Origin: Sipunculus nudus
Lineage: Eukaryota; Annelida; Sipuncula; Golfingiida; Sipunculidae
Assembly: GCA_026874595.1 (NCBI GenBank)
Contig: CM049310.1
Span: 43,713,558-43,777,557 of the forward strand
Direction: 5' to 3'
Length of the DNA: 64,000 nucleotides
Positions within the stretch are counted from its first letter, which is position 1. Every line of letters starts with the position of its first letter. The position numbers and the translations under genes are program-made. The notes below the pieces were generated by a model. It saw only the letters and a list, made by a program, of their open reading frames with translations, did not search any database and was not told the DNA's origin. Of the stretch, positions 35,914-48,545 are shown piece by piece.

Positions 35914-37805
35914 ACTAGACATTTCTTGGCACCGCGGGTGCCAGAGTATCCCCAGACATAGTAGGCCCCGCCCCCTTTAAGAATAGGCCCCCATTTTTAG
36001 CAGCATATACTGACACTTGGCAAGCAATTATTGTTTCTTCCATCTATCAATCCACAATCTTTTTGAAGATGTTGGTCCTGTGACCTTGACCTTTGACCTC
36101 ATGACCCCAAAATCAATTGGGGTCTTGCTTTTTCAATGGGACATATATAAAGCAAGTTTGAAATCTACACATCAATAAAAGTAGGAATTATCATCCAGAA
36201 ACTAATTTTTTGACAGATTGCTCCTGTGGCCTTGACCTTTGACCTTGTGACCCCAAAATTGATATTGATCATCCATTTTTATATATAAATCAATAGAGGT
36301 CTAGATTTATTGATGGGCCATATATAGGTCAGGTTTGAAATCCATATATTAATCCAAGCTTGAATTATCATCTCGGGAACTATTTTTTGGACAGATGGCT
36401 CCTGTGACCTTCACTTTTAACCTTGTGACCTCAAAATTGATAGGGTTCTTCCTCTCTTGGCAGGTGAACTATATGTGCAAGATGAAAGATCTGAGATGAA
36501 ATGTTTGGCTTAAAATGCATCCACATCTTTTTAAAGATGTGTCCTGTGACCTTGACCTTTGACCTTATGACCCCAAAATCAATTCGGGTCTTGCTTTTCA
36601 AATGGGACATATACAAGTCAAGTTTGAAATCCATACATCAATAAAAGCAGGAATTATCATCCAGAAACTAATTTTCGGACAGATGGCTCCTGTGACCTTC
36701 ACCTTTGACCTTGTGACCTCAAAATTGATAGGGGTCTTCCACTCTTGGCAGGTGAACTATATGTGCAAGACGAAAGATCTGAGATGAATTGTTTGGCTGA
36801 AAATGCATCCACAATCTTTTTAAAGATGTGTCCTGTGACCTTGACCTTTGTCCTCATGGCCCCAAAATCAATTCGGGTCTTGCTTTTCCAATGGGTCATA
36901 TACAAGTCAAGTTTGAAATCCATACATCAATAAAAGCAGGAATTATCATCCAGAAACTAATTTTTGGACAGATGGCTCCTGTGGCCTTGACCTTTGACCT
37001 TGTGACCCCAAAACTGATATGGATCATCCACTATTGGCAAGTGAGCTATATATTCAAGATGGAAGACCTGGGATGAAAGTTTGGCTTAAAATGCATCCAC
37101 AGTATCTTTTAAGATGCGAGTCCAGTGACCTTGACCTTTGACCTCATGACCCTAGAACCTATGGGGTTCTTACTTTAGTGGTGGGCCATACATAAGTCAC
37201 GTTTGAAATCCATATGGCTATTAACACTGGAGATATCATAAGAGGTGTGTGATTTTCACCAAACATGGACACATTAACGGTCAAGGCCACTCTCATGGTA
37301 AAGGTCATGACCCATATGTAAATAGACCTCATCCCATAACCCATCTTTCTACATGTGCATAATATGAAAGAAATCTGTCCATTAGTTTTTGACTTATAAT
37401 GCTTACAGTACTGTCAAGTGGCAATTATGGGGGTATTAAAAGGCGTAAAAACAAGAAAAGGATAATAGGTGGCGCCACCAGTTTCCGGTATATCACAAGG
37501 CTATCCAAGATCTTTGGTCACCTTGATATTTGGACCAGTCCATGCAAGCTTACTTGAGATATTTAAGAATTTGTGTTATTTTCAGCAAAAATGGACATAT
37601 TCAAGGTCAAGATTACTCTCCTAGCATAGGTCATGACCCCATTTTAAATAGGCTTCGTCTCCTTACCTATATCTATACAAATGTAAAGTTTGAAAAAGAT
37701 CAGTGAAATATTTTTACAGTTATCCTGCTCACAAGGTTTTTCTGCGGCGGCGGCGGCGGGACCGTCATGAAACCATAATATCCCGACTTTGTCTGGGGAT
37801 ACAAT
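35914..37805. mobile_element. Large non-autonomous element with internal 143-bp repeats, copy 1
   Basis: It begins ACTAGACATTTCTTGGCACC, followed by GTATCCCCAGACA (35946-35958), which is perfectly inverted near the other end as TGTCTGGGGATAC (37790-37802) just after a CGG run. The interior is about eight units of about 143 bp, each with a version of TGACCTTGACCTTTGACCT, then a variant carrying GGTGGCGCCACC at about 37466. There is no coding capacity. A second, right-truncated copy is at 57428-58395. The class is unknown, and the perfect subterminal inverted repeat suggests a DNA element or a fold-back structure. Confidence 0.7.
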
Positions 37806-37829
37806 GATTCCTATAGTTATGTTTACCTT

Positions 37830-38575
37830 CTAAGTGTGTTCATACTGTTTACTTTCTCCCCTGGATCCAAATGTTAACATTCTCCATGTACTGTTAACCT
37901 TCCAAACAGCTTTCTAGTGTTACCTTCTCCCCTGGTTTCTTGAATAATCCTTCTTTTTTCGTACTGTTACTCTTCTCTTGTTCCTTCTGTTAACCTTCTC
38001 TTGTTCCTACTGTGTTAAACTTTTCTTGTCCTACTTTTAACCATCTCCAGTTTCCTACTGTTCACCTTCTACATTAGTTATGTTAACCATCTCCTCTGGT
38101 TTGTACTATTAAACTTCTCTGAGCACTAGAGTAAATCTCCACTTTTAACTGTTCCTACACTGGTTCCTACTTTTAACCTTTTCCACTGGTTCCTAATTTT
38201 AACCCTTTCCACTGGTTCCTACTGTTAACCTTTTCCACTGGATTAATTCCACTGTTAACCTTTCCACTAGATTAATTCCACTGTTAACCTTTTCCTCTGG
38301 CTCCTTCAGTTAACTGGTTAGACTGGTTCTTTCTGTTAAACTTTTCCAGTGGTTCCAACTGTTAACCTTTTCAACTGGTTCATAATTTTAACCTTTTCAA
38401 CTGGTTCCTACAGTTAACCTTTTCCTCTGCTTCCTACTGTTAACCTGTTCCACTGGTTTTTAACTGTTAACTTTTTTCACTGGTTCCAACTGTTAACCTT
38501 TTCCACTGATGCATAATGTTAACCTTTTCCACTGGTTCATAATGTTAACCTTTTCCTCTGGTTCAACCTTTTTAA
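37830..38575. repeat. 25-bp minisatellite next to exon 2
   Basis: Imperfect units of about 25 bp with core CTGTTAACCTTTTCCACTGG, most regular at 38160-38560. The pyrimidine-rich plus strand ends about 180 bp from exon 2, on its intron 2 side. Confidence 0.8.
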
Positions 38576-38752
38576 TTAGTTGATGAATATAAAACACATA
38601 ACTAAACACAGCAACAATGGCCTACACAGATATAAGCACCAATGTCCTCAAGAAAAAATAAAGATATAAACACTGGTATTAAAGCCACATAACACATTAT
38701 GAAATGACAGACTCGGTATTGCCTGCTGATGTTAACATTTTTTCACACTTAC

Positions 38753-38855
38753 TTGCTGAAGGTCATCCCGAGACGCTCTTTGGCCTTATCCTTGAAGGAC
38801 TGTCGTCGTTGTGTGCTGGTGCTTTCAGCTGTTGCCATGGTTACAGAAACATCTC
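38753..38855 (-). CDS. Exon 2 of the minus-strand gene, unknown family
   Basis: The acceptor TTAATTGGCAG enters in phase 1 (C plus GA gives Arg, from exon 1), and the consensus donor GTAAGT leaves in phase 2, matching exons 3, 4 and 5. It encodes DVSVTMATAESTSTQ, then RRQSFKDKAKERLGMTFS. RRQS fits the PKA consensus RRxS. The following KDKAKERLG is a basic, probably helical stretch. The internal ATG at 38838 has a strong context (ACCATGG) and could start the protein if exon 1 is wrong. In that case 38839-38855 would be 5' UTR. No family is recognised. Confidence 0.8.
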
Positions 38856-39755
38856 CTGCCAATTAAGGTAGGAATAGAGCTCCTTTTGCAGACCCTGTTG
38901 ATATGCTTTGTGGTCAGAGTATCCAAATAGTGATCACTTGGGAAGGTCGTAGCCAATGTACATTTAACCATGAAGCTTAACTTCCATGTCCCTCTTCTAC
39001 TTAATGAGAAGCGAGTGTCGCACCAAGACATTCATTCCACATTAAACCAATCTGTAAAAGCATAAAAAAAACATAAGTGTCCAATTTGTGTTCTTTATCA
39101 CTTATAACAAAAATATATAGCCTTTTCTGGGTAATAAAAGCTGCAATTTTCTGACCTTTGATGGTGGTAAAACCTAGAGAAAAATAACAAGAAAATAACA
39201 GTATCCAACATAGGTCTCACGAACTATGGTACGCCATGTGTTACTACTTTGGGACCAGCAGGTAACCATGACAACACAAACTGTCCTCTTGACCGGTTCC
39301 TTATTCCCGTTCACAAGTCAAGTCGTTACAGTGTATTTTGCTCAGATTTATAGTTGCAATGTTAGAGTACAGACACAGATGAGCAGTACCTTGTCTGGTC
39401 CCCGAGCCAGCTTGGTGAAAGGTAAGCCATGATATGAATCAAGCCGAAGTTAAACTGCCTCAGTATCCATGAATACCACAGTGTACACCCCTAGTAATCA
39501 CAGGATTAACCAGAGTGAGAAGCCAACACCACATCCTGCCCTGGAAGGGAGGCAGGGGGAAGGGGAGAGTCTGGATTCCATGCCAAACATTTGGACAAAT
39601 CAGTTTGATATTATCTGCAGCTTATTTCATTGATTTTCCAGATGGCTGGCTGGCCAGGCCATACCAACTTCTGAAGCCTTTATTTTTAGACTCAGAGATG
39701 ACAAGATTGTGGAGTTGATAAATCACAATGAACCCTCCAGTGCTACTGAAAGAGT

Positions 39756-41645
39756 ACATACGTGAACATAACATGAGACACCATGTAGGCATGTGAGCAG
39801 TTACTGCTACTGCAGGTGATACGAGTACACTGGTGAACATATAACATGAGAAGCCATGTAGGCATGTGAACAGTTACACAGGTGAACATAACATGACAAA
39901 CGATGTAGTCAAGTGAACAGTTACACACTGCTACTGCTGGCAATAGAGCACAGAGGTGAACATAACATGACAAACCATGTTGGCATGTGAACAGTAACAA
40001 AGTGCTACTGCTGTTAATAGAGTACATAGGTTAACATAACATGAGAAACTGTGTAGGCATGTGAACAGTTACACACTGCTACTGCTGGTGATAGAGCACA
40101 TAGGTGAACATAACATGACAAAACATGTTGGCATGTGAACAGTTACATACTGCTAATGCTGGTGATAGAGCACATAGGTGAACATAACTTGAGAAACCAT
40201 GTAGGCATATGAAGAGTAACAAACTGCTACTGCTGTTAATAGAGTACATAGGTGAACATAACATGACTAACCATGTAGGCATATGAACAGTTACACACAG
40301 CTACTGCTGGTGATAGAGCATATAGGTGAACATAACATGACAAACGATGTAGTCAAGTGATCAGTTACACACTGCTACTGCTGGTGATAGAGTACAAATA
40401 GGTAACCGTAACATGACAAACCATGTAGGCATATGAACAGTAACACACTGCTACTTCTGTTAATAGAGTACATAGGTGAACATAACATGAGAAGCCATGT
40501 AGGCATGTGAATAGTTACACACTGCTACTGCTGGCGATAGAGCATATAGGTGAACATAACATGAGAAACCATGTAGTCAAGTGAACAGTTACACACTGCT
40601 ACTGCTGGCGATAGAGCACATAGGTGAACATAACATGAGAAACCATGTAGTCAAGTGAACAGTTACACTGCTAGTGCTACTGCTGGTGATAGAGCACATA
40701 GGTGAACATAACATGAGAAACCATGTAGGCATGTGAACAGTTACACACTGCTACTGCTGGGTGATAGAGCACATAGGTGAACATAACATGACAAAACATG
40801 TTGGCATGTGAACAGTTACATACTGCTACTGCTGGTGATAGAGCACATAGGTGAACATAACTTGAGAAACCATGTAGGCATGTGAACAGTTACATACTGC
40901 TACTGCTGGTGATAGAGCACATAGGTGAACATAACTTGAGAAACCATGTAGGCATATGAAGAGTAACAAACTGCTACTGCTGTTAATAGAGTACATAGGT
41001 GAACATAACATGACAAACCATGTAGGCATATGAACAGTTACACACAGCTACTGCTGGCAATAGAGCACATAGGTGAACATAACATGACAAACCATTTTGG
41101 CATGTGAACAGTTACACTGCTAGTGCTACTGCTGGTGATGGAGCACCTAGGTTAACATTACATGACAAACCATGTAGGCATATGAACAGTAACACTGCTA
41201 CTGCTGTTAATAGAGTACATACGTGAACATAACATGACAAACCATGTCCGCATATGAACAGTTACACACAGCTACTGCTGGTGATAGAGCATATAGGTGA
41301 ACATAACATGACAAACCATGTACTGGTAGGCATGTGATCAGTTACACACTGCTACTGCTGGTGATAGAGTACAAATAGGTGACCGTAACATGACAAACCA
41401 TGTAGGCATATGAACAGTTACACACTGCTACTTCTGTTAATAGAGTACATAGGTGAACATAACATGAGAAACTGTGTAGGCATGTGAACATTTACACACT
41501 GCTACTGCTGGCGATAGAGCACAGAGGTGAACATACCATGACAAAACATGTTGGCATGTGAACAGTTACATACTGCTACTGCTGGTGATAGAGCACATAG
41601 GTGAACATAACATGAGAAACCATGTAGGCATGTAATAGTTATCTA
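39756..41645. repeat. 74-bp satellite array
   Basis: About 25 head-to-tail units of 74 bp with core AACATAACATGACAAACCAT, then GTAGGCATGTGAACAGTTAC and CTGCTACTGCTGGTGATAGAG. Variant units recur as blocks: the interval starting 40079 is nearly repeated at 40826, about 10 units on, so a higher-order pattern exists. Because 74 is not a multiple of three, successive units are read in different frames, and the minus strand stays open across up to about three units in a row. These open frames are not supported as genes. Confidence 0.9.
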
Positions 41646-42497
41646 CTACCACACTGCTAGAGATATATTAATTAATTTTATTTGCCTCTGCCAAAAAGGT
41701 ATTCATTTATCCCCATTCATGTGTCTGTGTGTTTATGCGCATGTTTGTTCACAACATAACTCATGCAATCATAACAGAATCTCATGAAATTCTAAGGGCA
41801 TTTCAGGAATGGGCCAGGAATGAAGAATCCATTAGATTTGGCAGTTGATATGGATCTAGGAACATCATCAAGGAAGTCACAAATCTAAAGTCACTTATGT
41901 ACAAATGAACCTGGGATTATAGGCCGAATAAGTGAATGGCAGAGTCTTGCATTCATTAGAATGACAAATTCTAGTTCCTTTTTTTGTCTGCAGGCAGAAC
42001 TCTAAACTGAATGACAATGAACATTAACAAGCGAGAGGTTTCTTTATCTAGTTCTCTGAATTTCAGGAATAATATTTACAGACCAAGAATAACCCAGAAT
42101 TAATAACCTGTAGTTGTAGCACTTTTTCCCCTGTGATGATAAGACAGCTTACCATCCATGTCAGAATGACAAGGGGAGTCATATCAAAACTGTGGTGAAA
42201 CTCTAGAGGGTTCCATGACTTTATCTTATGTCTGACACTGAGTGGTCAGTGACCACCTACAGTAACAAGTATCATCAATGATTTTATTAATTGATTTTAC
42301 CATTTACCATATGAAGAGTCTTACAATCCAAAAAAGGCAAGGAATCCCCATTTGTACTGGGAACTTTTATTTACTGACTTGTTGAATTTACAGTAATTTT
42401 GTTTGCAGGACCATCTCTGACAATGTAACCTTAAATAGATATCAAATATATGTAACTTTAAATATTATTATTTGTTTACTTTCTAGTGACACCTACC

Positions 42498-42821
42498 ATG
42501 GGCAAAAAAAAGATTCTGTTATACCTCTGCATACTTCTTCATACCCTGCATGTGGGTGAACTTCAAGTTTTACCCATTAACAAACATGCATCCTATTTCT
42601 TCCATGATCAACAGATTTGTCTCAACAAGCATACAAACAGGGCTGATGAAACAGACATGATTTACATACGGGCTGGTTGTTTACATATATCCTTAGTGTT
42701 AATTTCTCAGTCAAAGCATAATATCAAGATTACCACTATGGACACCCACTGCAGTACTGGTTTCTGCATAACTACTGTCATCATTAAAAGTAGACCCTAT
42801 AATATCATCAGCCCAGTCTAA
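42498..42821 (+). CDS. Candidate small secreted protein in intron 1
   Basis: An ORF of about 107 residues from the ATG at 42498, in strong context (ACCATGG). It starts MGKKKILLYLCILLHTLHVG: a lysine-rich n-region, hydrophobic core and polar end like a signal peptide. The mature part holds four cysteines in the settings QICLN, AGCLH, THCST and GFCIT. An acceptor-like TTTACTTTCTAG lies 13 bases upstream, so it could be the second exon of a gene with a non-coding first exon. AATAAA follows at about 43060. It lies antisense inside the intron of the large gene. No family is recognised, and codon use is AT-rich like its surroundings. A chance ORF is a real alternative. Confidence 0.3.
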   Translation: MGKKKILLYLCILLHTLHVGELQVLPINKHASYFFHDQQICLNKHTNRADETDMIYIRAGCLHISLVLISQSKHNIKITTMDTHCSTGFCITTVIIKSRPYNIISPV

Positions 42822-44954
42822 ATTCATGTATTCACGGCTACACTTGTAGTTCAGCTATTTGAGTCAATCTCAGATGTTTATATGTATCAGTCACTTACAC
42901 TGACACTTTGTTTAAGGTAGAATCGCTGGCTAAATCCCTAACTTTAAAATCAATCATAAAGTATATGTCTTTCTAATCCTGGTGCAGTGCCTTTTTTTGT
43001 TTTTTTTTCCTGTATCATGTTTCTTTCTAATTTAAAACTGAATTTTTAAATTTTGATTCAATAAAAAAAATTTGATATCATTTTTAGACATGTTAAAGGA
43101 AAAACATTTTGAGATATTATTAGTTTGATATTTGCCCATTACAAAGTGGTTTGCTGTAATTGGTGGCCAAAAATTGTGTACCATTTAAAAATTTATAATT
43201 TAAAAAAATGTTAAAATTTTATACGAAAATTTATGTGAATTTCATAAATATATATATCATTGGAAAGAGTTCTGTACCAGGTTTAAAATGATATACATTT
43301 TATGGAGTCTAATATGCATTTGAAACAGCTTTGTGTTTGATTCTAAATTTAGAGGGTTTTGCAAGGGATGCTACCTTATATAATTAAGAAGCTTTGGTAT
43401 AAACAGATTAGATTCTTGACTAAGGAATACTTAATTAATTGACCAGAGGATTAATTTTTAAAATGTACTGGTGAATATATATTTAGAAAACAGCAAATTT
43501 CTAATAAAGACAGGTTCCCAATATCTGTATGAAATGTCATTCAATCTTGCTGCAAAGACTATATCATATTTTGTTTCAATAACATACTCAGAGAGTCCCA
43601 AGTGTAATCCAGAAATAAGCAGAAGGTGGTCAGAAGAATTTACAATTCTTCCCTCATGCAAAAGTCAAATATATTAGACAACATACAGTATGCAGATGCT
43701 GGTCTTCCTTGTATTTGTACCTGTCTCCATTTCATTTATATTAACCGAACATCAAAGTACTCACTGTTTTTTTTTTTTTTACATCTGTGTTTTTATTTAA
43801 CAAACTGGTGAAAAGCAGAAACTACGAATTCGCCTTTTGTGCTTGTACTTGTATTGGAATAAGCATACTTTGATTACTTGACCGCAGATTTTGCTGAAGT
43901 TGAGTATGATGCATGAACCTCCAGTAGTTTTTGCTATGTAATAATGTGAGTATAATATAATCTGACATATATAAAGATCCCAGCATGTGTCTTTTGTCAG
44001 GGGACTGAACCAGCAAGGAAATGTGCAGAAAACCTGCTGTGATTCTGGCAACGTTGGCATGGCGTCACCAAAGGCACTGCAGCATTAAGCATTAAACATT
44101 CATGCTAATGCAAGGCTGAACAGTCTGAGAGTACCGTGTTCAGCCCAAATTTTCTGTGGCCATGACTGCCTTTCTCCCGTGTTGCAGGTGTCCCGGGCTT
44201 ATCAATGTCGTGAATGATTCACACCCACCTGGACGTAGTTACAGCGTCATGCCGACCTACAGCTGTAATTTTTCATGTGTTGCATTAAGGAATCCCCAAA
44301 GTTGACAGATGAAAGGAATGTCAAAGACCTGATTTTGAACACCTCAAGATGTCATGAAGCCCATCCTTAACAAAGAAACAGCTTCCAGACAATTCTAGCA
44401 GGCTCCCTCTAGGCTCCTAAGAAATATAGCAAATCTGTAGGAACATTTGTGACAAAAATGTGGGGATTTTCAGCCAGAATTGTATGACAAATAGGGGAGT
44501 TTTTCACCACAAAATCATGTTTTACTTGGTTATTTGCCAACGAGGTGCCATCACAACATTCATCATGTTCACTCTCTATATACCAAACTACATCTCACCT
44601 TCATATCAATCTTCCTGTCACACTGTCCACATTTACAGCTGATTCTGTACTTATATGATGTACTGCAACATTTATTGTGCACAAGGCATAAATATTTAAG
44701 AAACTGAATGTTTTCAATGTAAAACTATATAGAAATTATTTAACTGCCACAATAAATTTGGGTATCTGCCATTGTAAACAGATGAACTGTTTATTCTGAC
44801 TGCAAAAACCAGATATTGCAAACTTTCGGTCAAGTGGCTAAGAATCTGCTAAAATTAAGCAGGAAAAATGCTGTAGAGAGGACCAAATCCAAAACTGCTT
44901 TAGAAGATGATAAATCAGTAATTTTTATTTTAATATATCTATATCTATATACAT

Positions 44955-45570
44955 TCACAGCTCCAGGGTCAGGCTGATGCATAAACACCTGAAGTCAACA
45001 TGACTACATTCACAGCTCCAGGGCCAGGCTGATACATAAACACCTGAAGTCAACCTGACTATATTCAAAGCTCAAATGGTCAGGCTAATGCATAAATACC
45101 TGAAGTCAACCTGACTGTATTCACAGCTCCAGGGTTAGGCTAATACATAGACACCTGAAGTCAACCTGACTGTATTCACAACTCCAGGGCCAGGCTGATA
45201 AATGAACACCTGAACTTAACCTGACTACATTCACAGCTCCAAGGCCAGGCTGATGCATAAACACCTTAAGTCAACCTGACCATATTCATAGCTCCAATGG
45301 TCAGGCTAATGCATTTATATAAACACCTGAAGTCAACCTGACTATATTCATAGCTCCAATGGTTAGGCTAATGCATAAACACCTGAAATCAACCTGACTG
45401 TATTCACAGCTCCAGGGTCAGGCTAATACATAAACACCTGAAGCCAACCTGACTGTATTCACAACTCCAGGGTCAGGCTGATACATTTATCATATTTATA
45501 TAAACACCTGAAGTCAACCTGACTATATTCACAGCTCCAGGGCTAGGCTAATGCATAAACACTGTGTGGG
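44955..45570. repeat. 55-bp satellite array
   Basis: About 11 units of 55 bp with core TTCACAGCTCCAGGGTCAGG, then CTGATACATAAACACCTGAA and GTCAACCTGACT. Two units carry the same kind of insertion (ATTTATATAAACACC) near 45310 and 45490, which marks exchange or duplication of a variant unit. Confidence 0.9.
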
Positions 45571-46689
45571 CCACACCAGCAGTCATCAATCTGAGTGAAT
45601 GCCCAATTACCCCAGTCTTTATGGAACCTGCTCAGCTCATCAATATTTGCACTGAGCCACTGCTGGTTTTTTTCTATGATAAATCTCTTTCCTCTTCACA
45701 TGGGGAAACCCATCATTTGCTGGCTTAGATTTTCTCAATAACAGCTATCTATAACTACCACCACCCTCGTTACAGGACTAGAAACACACAACTCAAACTT
45801 ACTGAGCCTACTGATATGTCTCAGCTTGTCTGTGTATTACTCTGTTTTGAAGTTTTAATTATACTATCACTTCAGTCGAGGAGGTCATTCTACAGGACTT
45901 GTTTTTAATCATGATTTTTATAAAACTGTCACAAAAATCATGGAGGTTGATTGGGTGACTGGTACTAGACTTGTATCAGGGACAACAAATAAAATTCCTG
46001 TGGTATGGCTTATGATCCATGTGAGAATCCAGAATTATTATTCCCCAGCAGACTCTCGTCCTCTTAATATAATTTTAACCCAGCTATTCACCTATGTGAT
46101 TTGTAGAGGTAATGTGATTTTTTCGCTTACTCTGCATACATACTGATGAACAGTAGGTAATTCTTGCAAAGAAAAGTTCCTGCAATGCCTCTGTGATGGA
46201 CATATGACTGAGTTTGTTTACATGCAAGCTCTTAGCAATCAATGTTCACATGCTCATGTTGACTGAATGAAAAACTATGCTACCGAAAGTGGTTGATATC
46301 ACATGTGTGGAGGTTGAAAGGCGACTACTTGTTGGTGGTGAAGGCATATGAACCAACACAGTCTTTTATCATTTGCAAAGCTCTAGTTCATCTGATTTTC
46401 TGCCAGATGTCCTTGTTGTACCGGGGTATGATCTTGGATTAATATGACCGGTGGTCCCAAACTCAAAAGCCAGGCAAAATTTATGAAATATATTTCAGTG
46501 CAAATGTTTGGACTTCATACTGGTATACAGAACACCTGTATCCTCTAATTCTTACTGTTTGCAGGCTCACTTAAGCGCTAAAAACTTGCACCTAGAGTAT
46601 CCTCATATGGCCAAGATTCTCTCAGGTGAAACACTCTATATTTATTTCTATGTTTCAAAGATTCCCAATACCTTAAGCAAATCCTCTCA

Positions 46690-47015
46690 GCAAGAACTAT
46701 AAATAATTGTATGTAAATGTAAACAGTGTCAGAATTTGCTGGAAATCCATAATAAATGTATACAGGAGAGGAATAAACAGGAGACCATCTCATAATTTTA
46801 GCTAGGAAACACCTCCCCCCCCCCCCCCCCCCCCAGTAAGAATTCTTGTAAAACTTTGGTAAAGATACAACAAAAGCTAAAAAAGACATTGCCTCTAATG
46901 TATATATTAACAATATCAGAATTTTGTCTGAAATCTTAACTAGATATATACAGGAAATGAATAAACAGGAGACCACCTGATTTTTTTTATCTGGATATTA
47001 CCCCCCCCCCCTAAT
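46690..47015. repeat. Tandem duplication of about 190 bp, each copy ending in poly-C
   Basis: Both halves share CAGAATTT(G/T), a TATACAGGA block and GAATAAACAGGAGACCA(C/T)CT, then a C homopolymer (46805-46834 and 47000-47010). The minus-strand frame across it (46578-46976) runs through the poly-G and is not a gene. Confidence 0.75.
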
Positions 47016-47689
47016 AATTTGTAGGTCAGCTGAAAAGGTTATATACATCTATATTAATGGCTCTGAATAATATTATCAAGAGTTCAGAAAACTGACACAA
47101 ACTTGGTCACACAATTAATCTTAACATGTATGAAGAAAAAACAAGTAAGAACACAAAACCAGCTGCCCAACCTTGACTACCAGTAACACCAGAACATGAA
47201 GCTGGACCAGATATTGACTCAACATTAAGTGAAAGCCATGTGAATTATGTAAGAGACATCTGTCAAGTAGCCTGGATATGTACTGTAACCTGAGACAAAT
47301 GATAACCCATGAAATAATATCTTTTCCTGATCTCCAATACTGTATTATTTATGATACTCTGATACTATATACTACAAATACATATGGAGGAGTTCTCAAG
47401 CTTGCCATAACAGGCCCCGGGTTCTTAAATAATTGATTTTTTGGCCCTGTTGTAATACATAAGCTGCCTGTGGAGACTGAACAGAAATCTGTTACTTTAA
47501 GCTGTACCAAACACAAAACATGTACCATGAAAAAAAATTCTCTCTCAAAATATATCTTAAAAGGACCTACAGAATATTAGTTCTGAGACCCATGGGAAAA
47601 CCTCAAGCACTAAATGATGTACAGAAAAGGCATTACAGTGCACTGATATTTGTTCTGTTTCTCAGGCAATTTACCACAATTTGAATATA

Positions 47690-48545
47690 TATTTCAAGGG
47701 AAGAATGAGAATCTACAGGATCAAGAATCTTCCCGGAAAAAATGAGATTACTATTCTTCCTGGGAAATATGAGAATCCCGGGAAAAATGAGAATCAAGAG
47801 AGGGTATGAAATGATTCCTGTACTTCCCAGGAAAAATGAGAATTCTCAATCTTCCCAGGATAAATGAGATTTCCATTCTCTTCCGGGAGTATTGAGAATT
47901 CTCATTTTTCCTGGGAGAGACTGGAATTCAGTTTGAAATTCAAAACAGGGAAAATTAATAATTCTCATTTATCTAAGATCAAGTGTCATTTCATGCCAGC
48001 TTTTAACTCTAATTTTACCTTTAAAAATTTCCTTTCAATCATTTTTCTTAATTTTCAACTTTAAGGTGCTATGAAAATGAAGCTACCGTACACCAAAAAA
48101 TTCAAATTCTGCAAATAAATAACTTTATTAGATGCATACTACTGCAAGTTTGCATAAGTATCAAATTATCATATTCTTTTTTTTTCTTAAAAATTATTTT
48201 TGTAACATTTTAATATAGGAAAATACATGTTCTTGCCAGAGAATAAAAATAAATTTACATTCCATTTAAAAGCTCAGGAATGGTTATACCTGATGCTACA
48301 AACAATATTATGATGTGCAGTTTAAGTGTTTATTTTTTTTTTATGAACCCTCCCTACTTACAAAAGGATATCATTTTACAATTAATTGAATTCTGGGGAA
48401 AATGAGAAATCCTGTTGTTCCCATGAAAAACCAGAATTCTCATTTCTCCTGGCAAAAATGACAATTATCATTTTTTTCTGAGAAGAATGTGAATACTCAA
48501 TCTTCCAGGGAAGATTCTGGATCTTCCCAGATTCTCATTCTTCCC
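47690..48545. repeat. Cluster of palindromic TTCCCGGGAA / GAGAATTCTC units
   Basis: At 47690-47945 and 48390-48545, short units alternate between CTTCCCGG(G)AA and AATGAGAATTCTCA in both orientations. Several are exact TTC-N3/4-GAA palindromes (for example TTCCCGGAA near 47729, TTCCTGGGAA near 47757, TTCCCAGGAA near 47825, TTCCAGGGAA near 48503). The middle part (47950-48390) is unrelated AT-rich DNA. The class is unknown. Confidence 0.75.

Larger units (their letters stand above)
20074..38752 (-). other. Intron 2
   Basis: About 18.7 kb. It holds MITEs at 20876-21307, 21651-21990, 22846-23040, 33878-34066 and 34697-35109, a SINE at 27965-28250, a GA microsatellite at 25270-25505, small tandem repeats at 30050-30560 and 31195-31370, a large interspersed repeat at 35914-37805 and a 25-bp minisatellite at 37830-38575. 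A possible internal promoter and first exon lies at 24720-24830. Stretches 23050-24500, 25600-27900, 28300-30000 and 32150-33870 show only AT-rich sequence with poly-C/G tracts. Confidence 0.45.

Noticed and set aside
39743-41029. Minus-strand frames of 67-94 residues with Cys/His/Tyr repeats
   Set aside because: They are read-through of the 74-bp satellite. The unit length forces frame rotation, so no constant protein repeat is encoded.
46578-46976. 132-residue minus-strand frame
   Set aside because: It crosses a G homopolymer and a tandem duplication, with no start context, splice site or recognisable domain.
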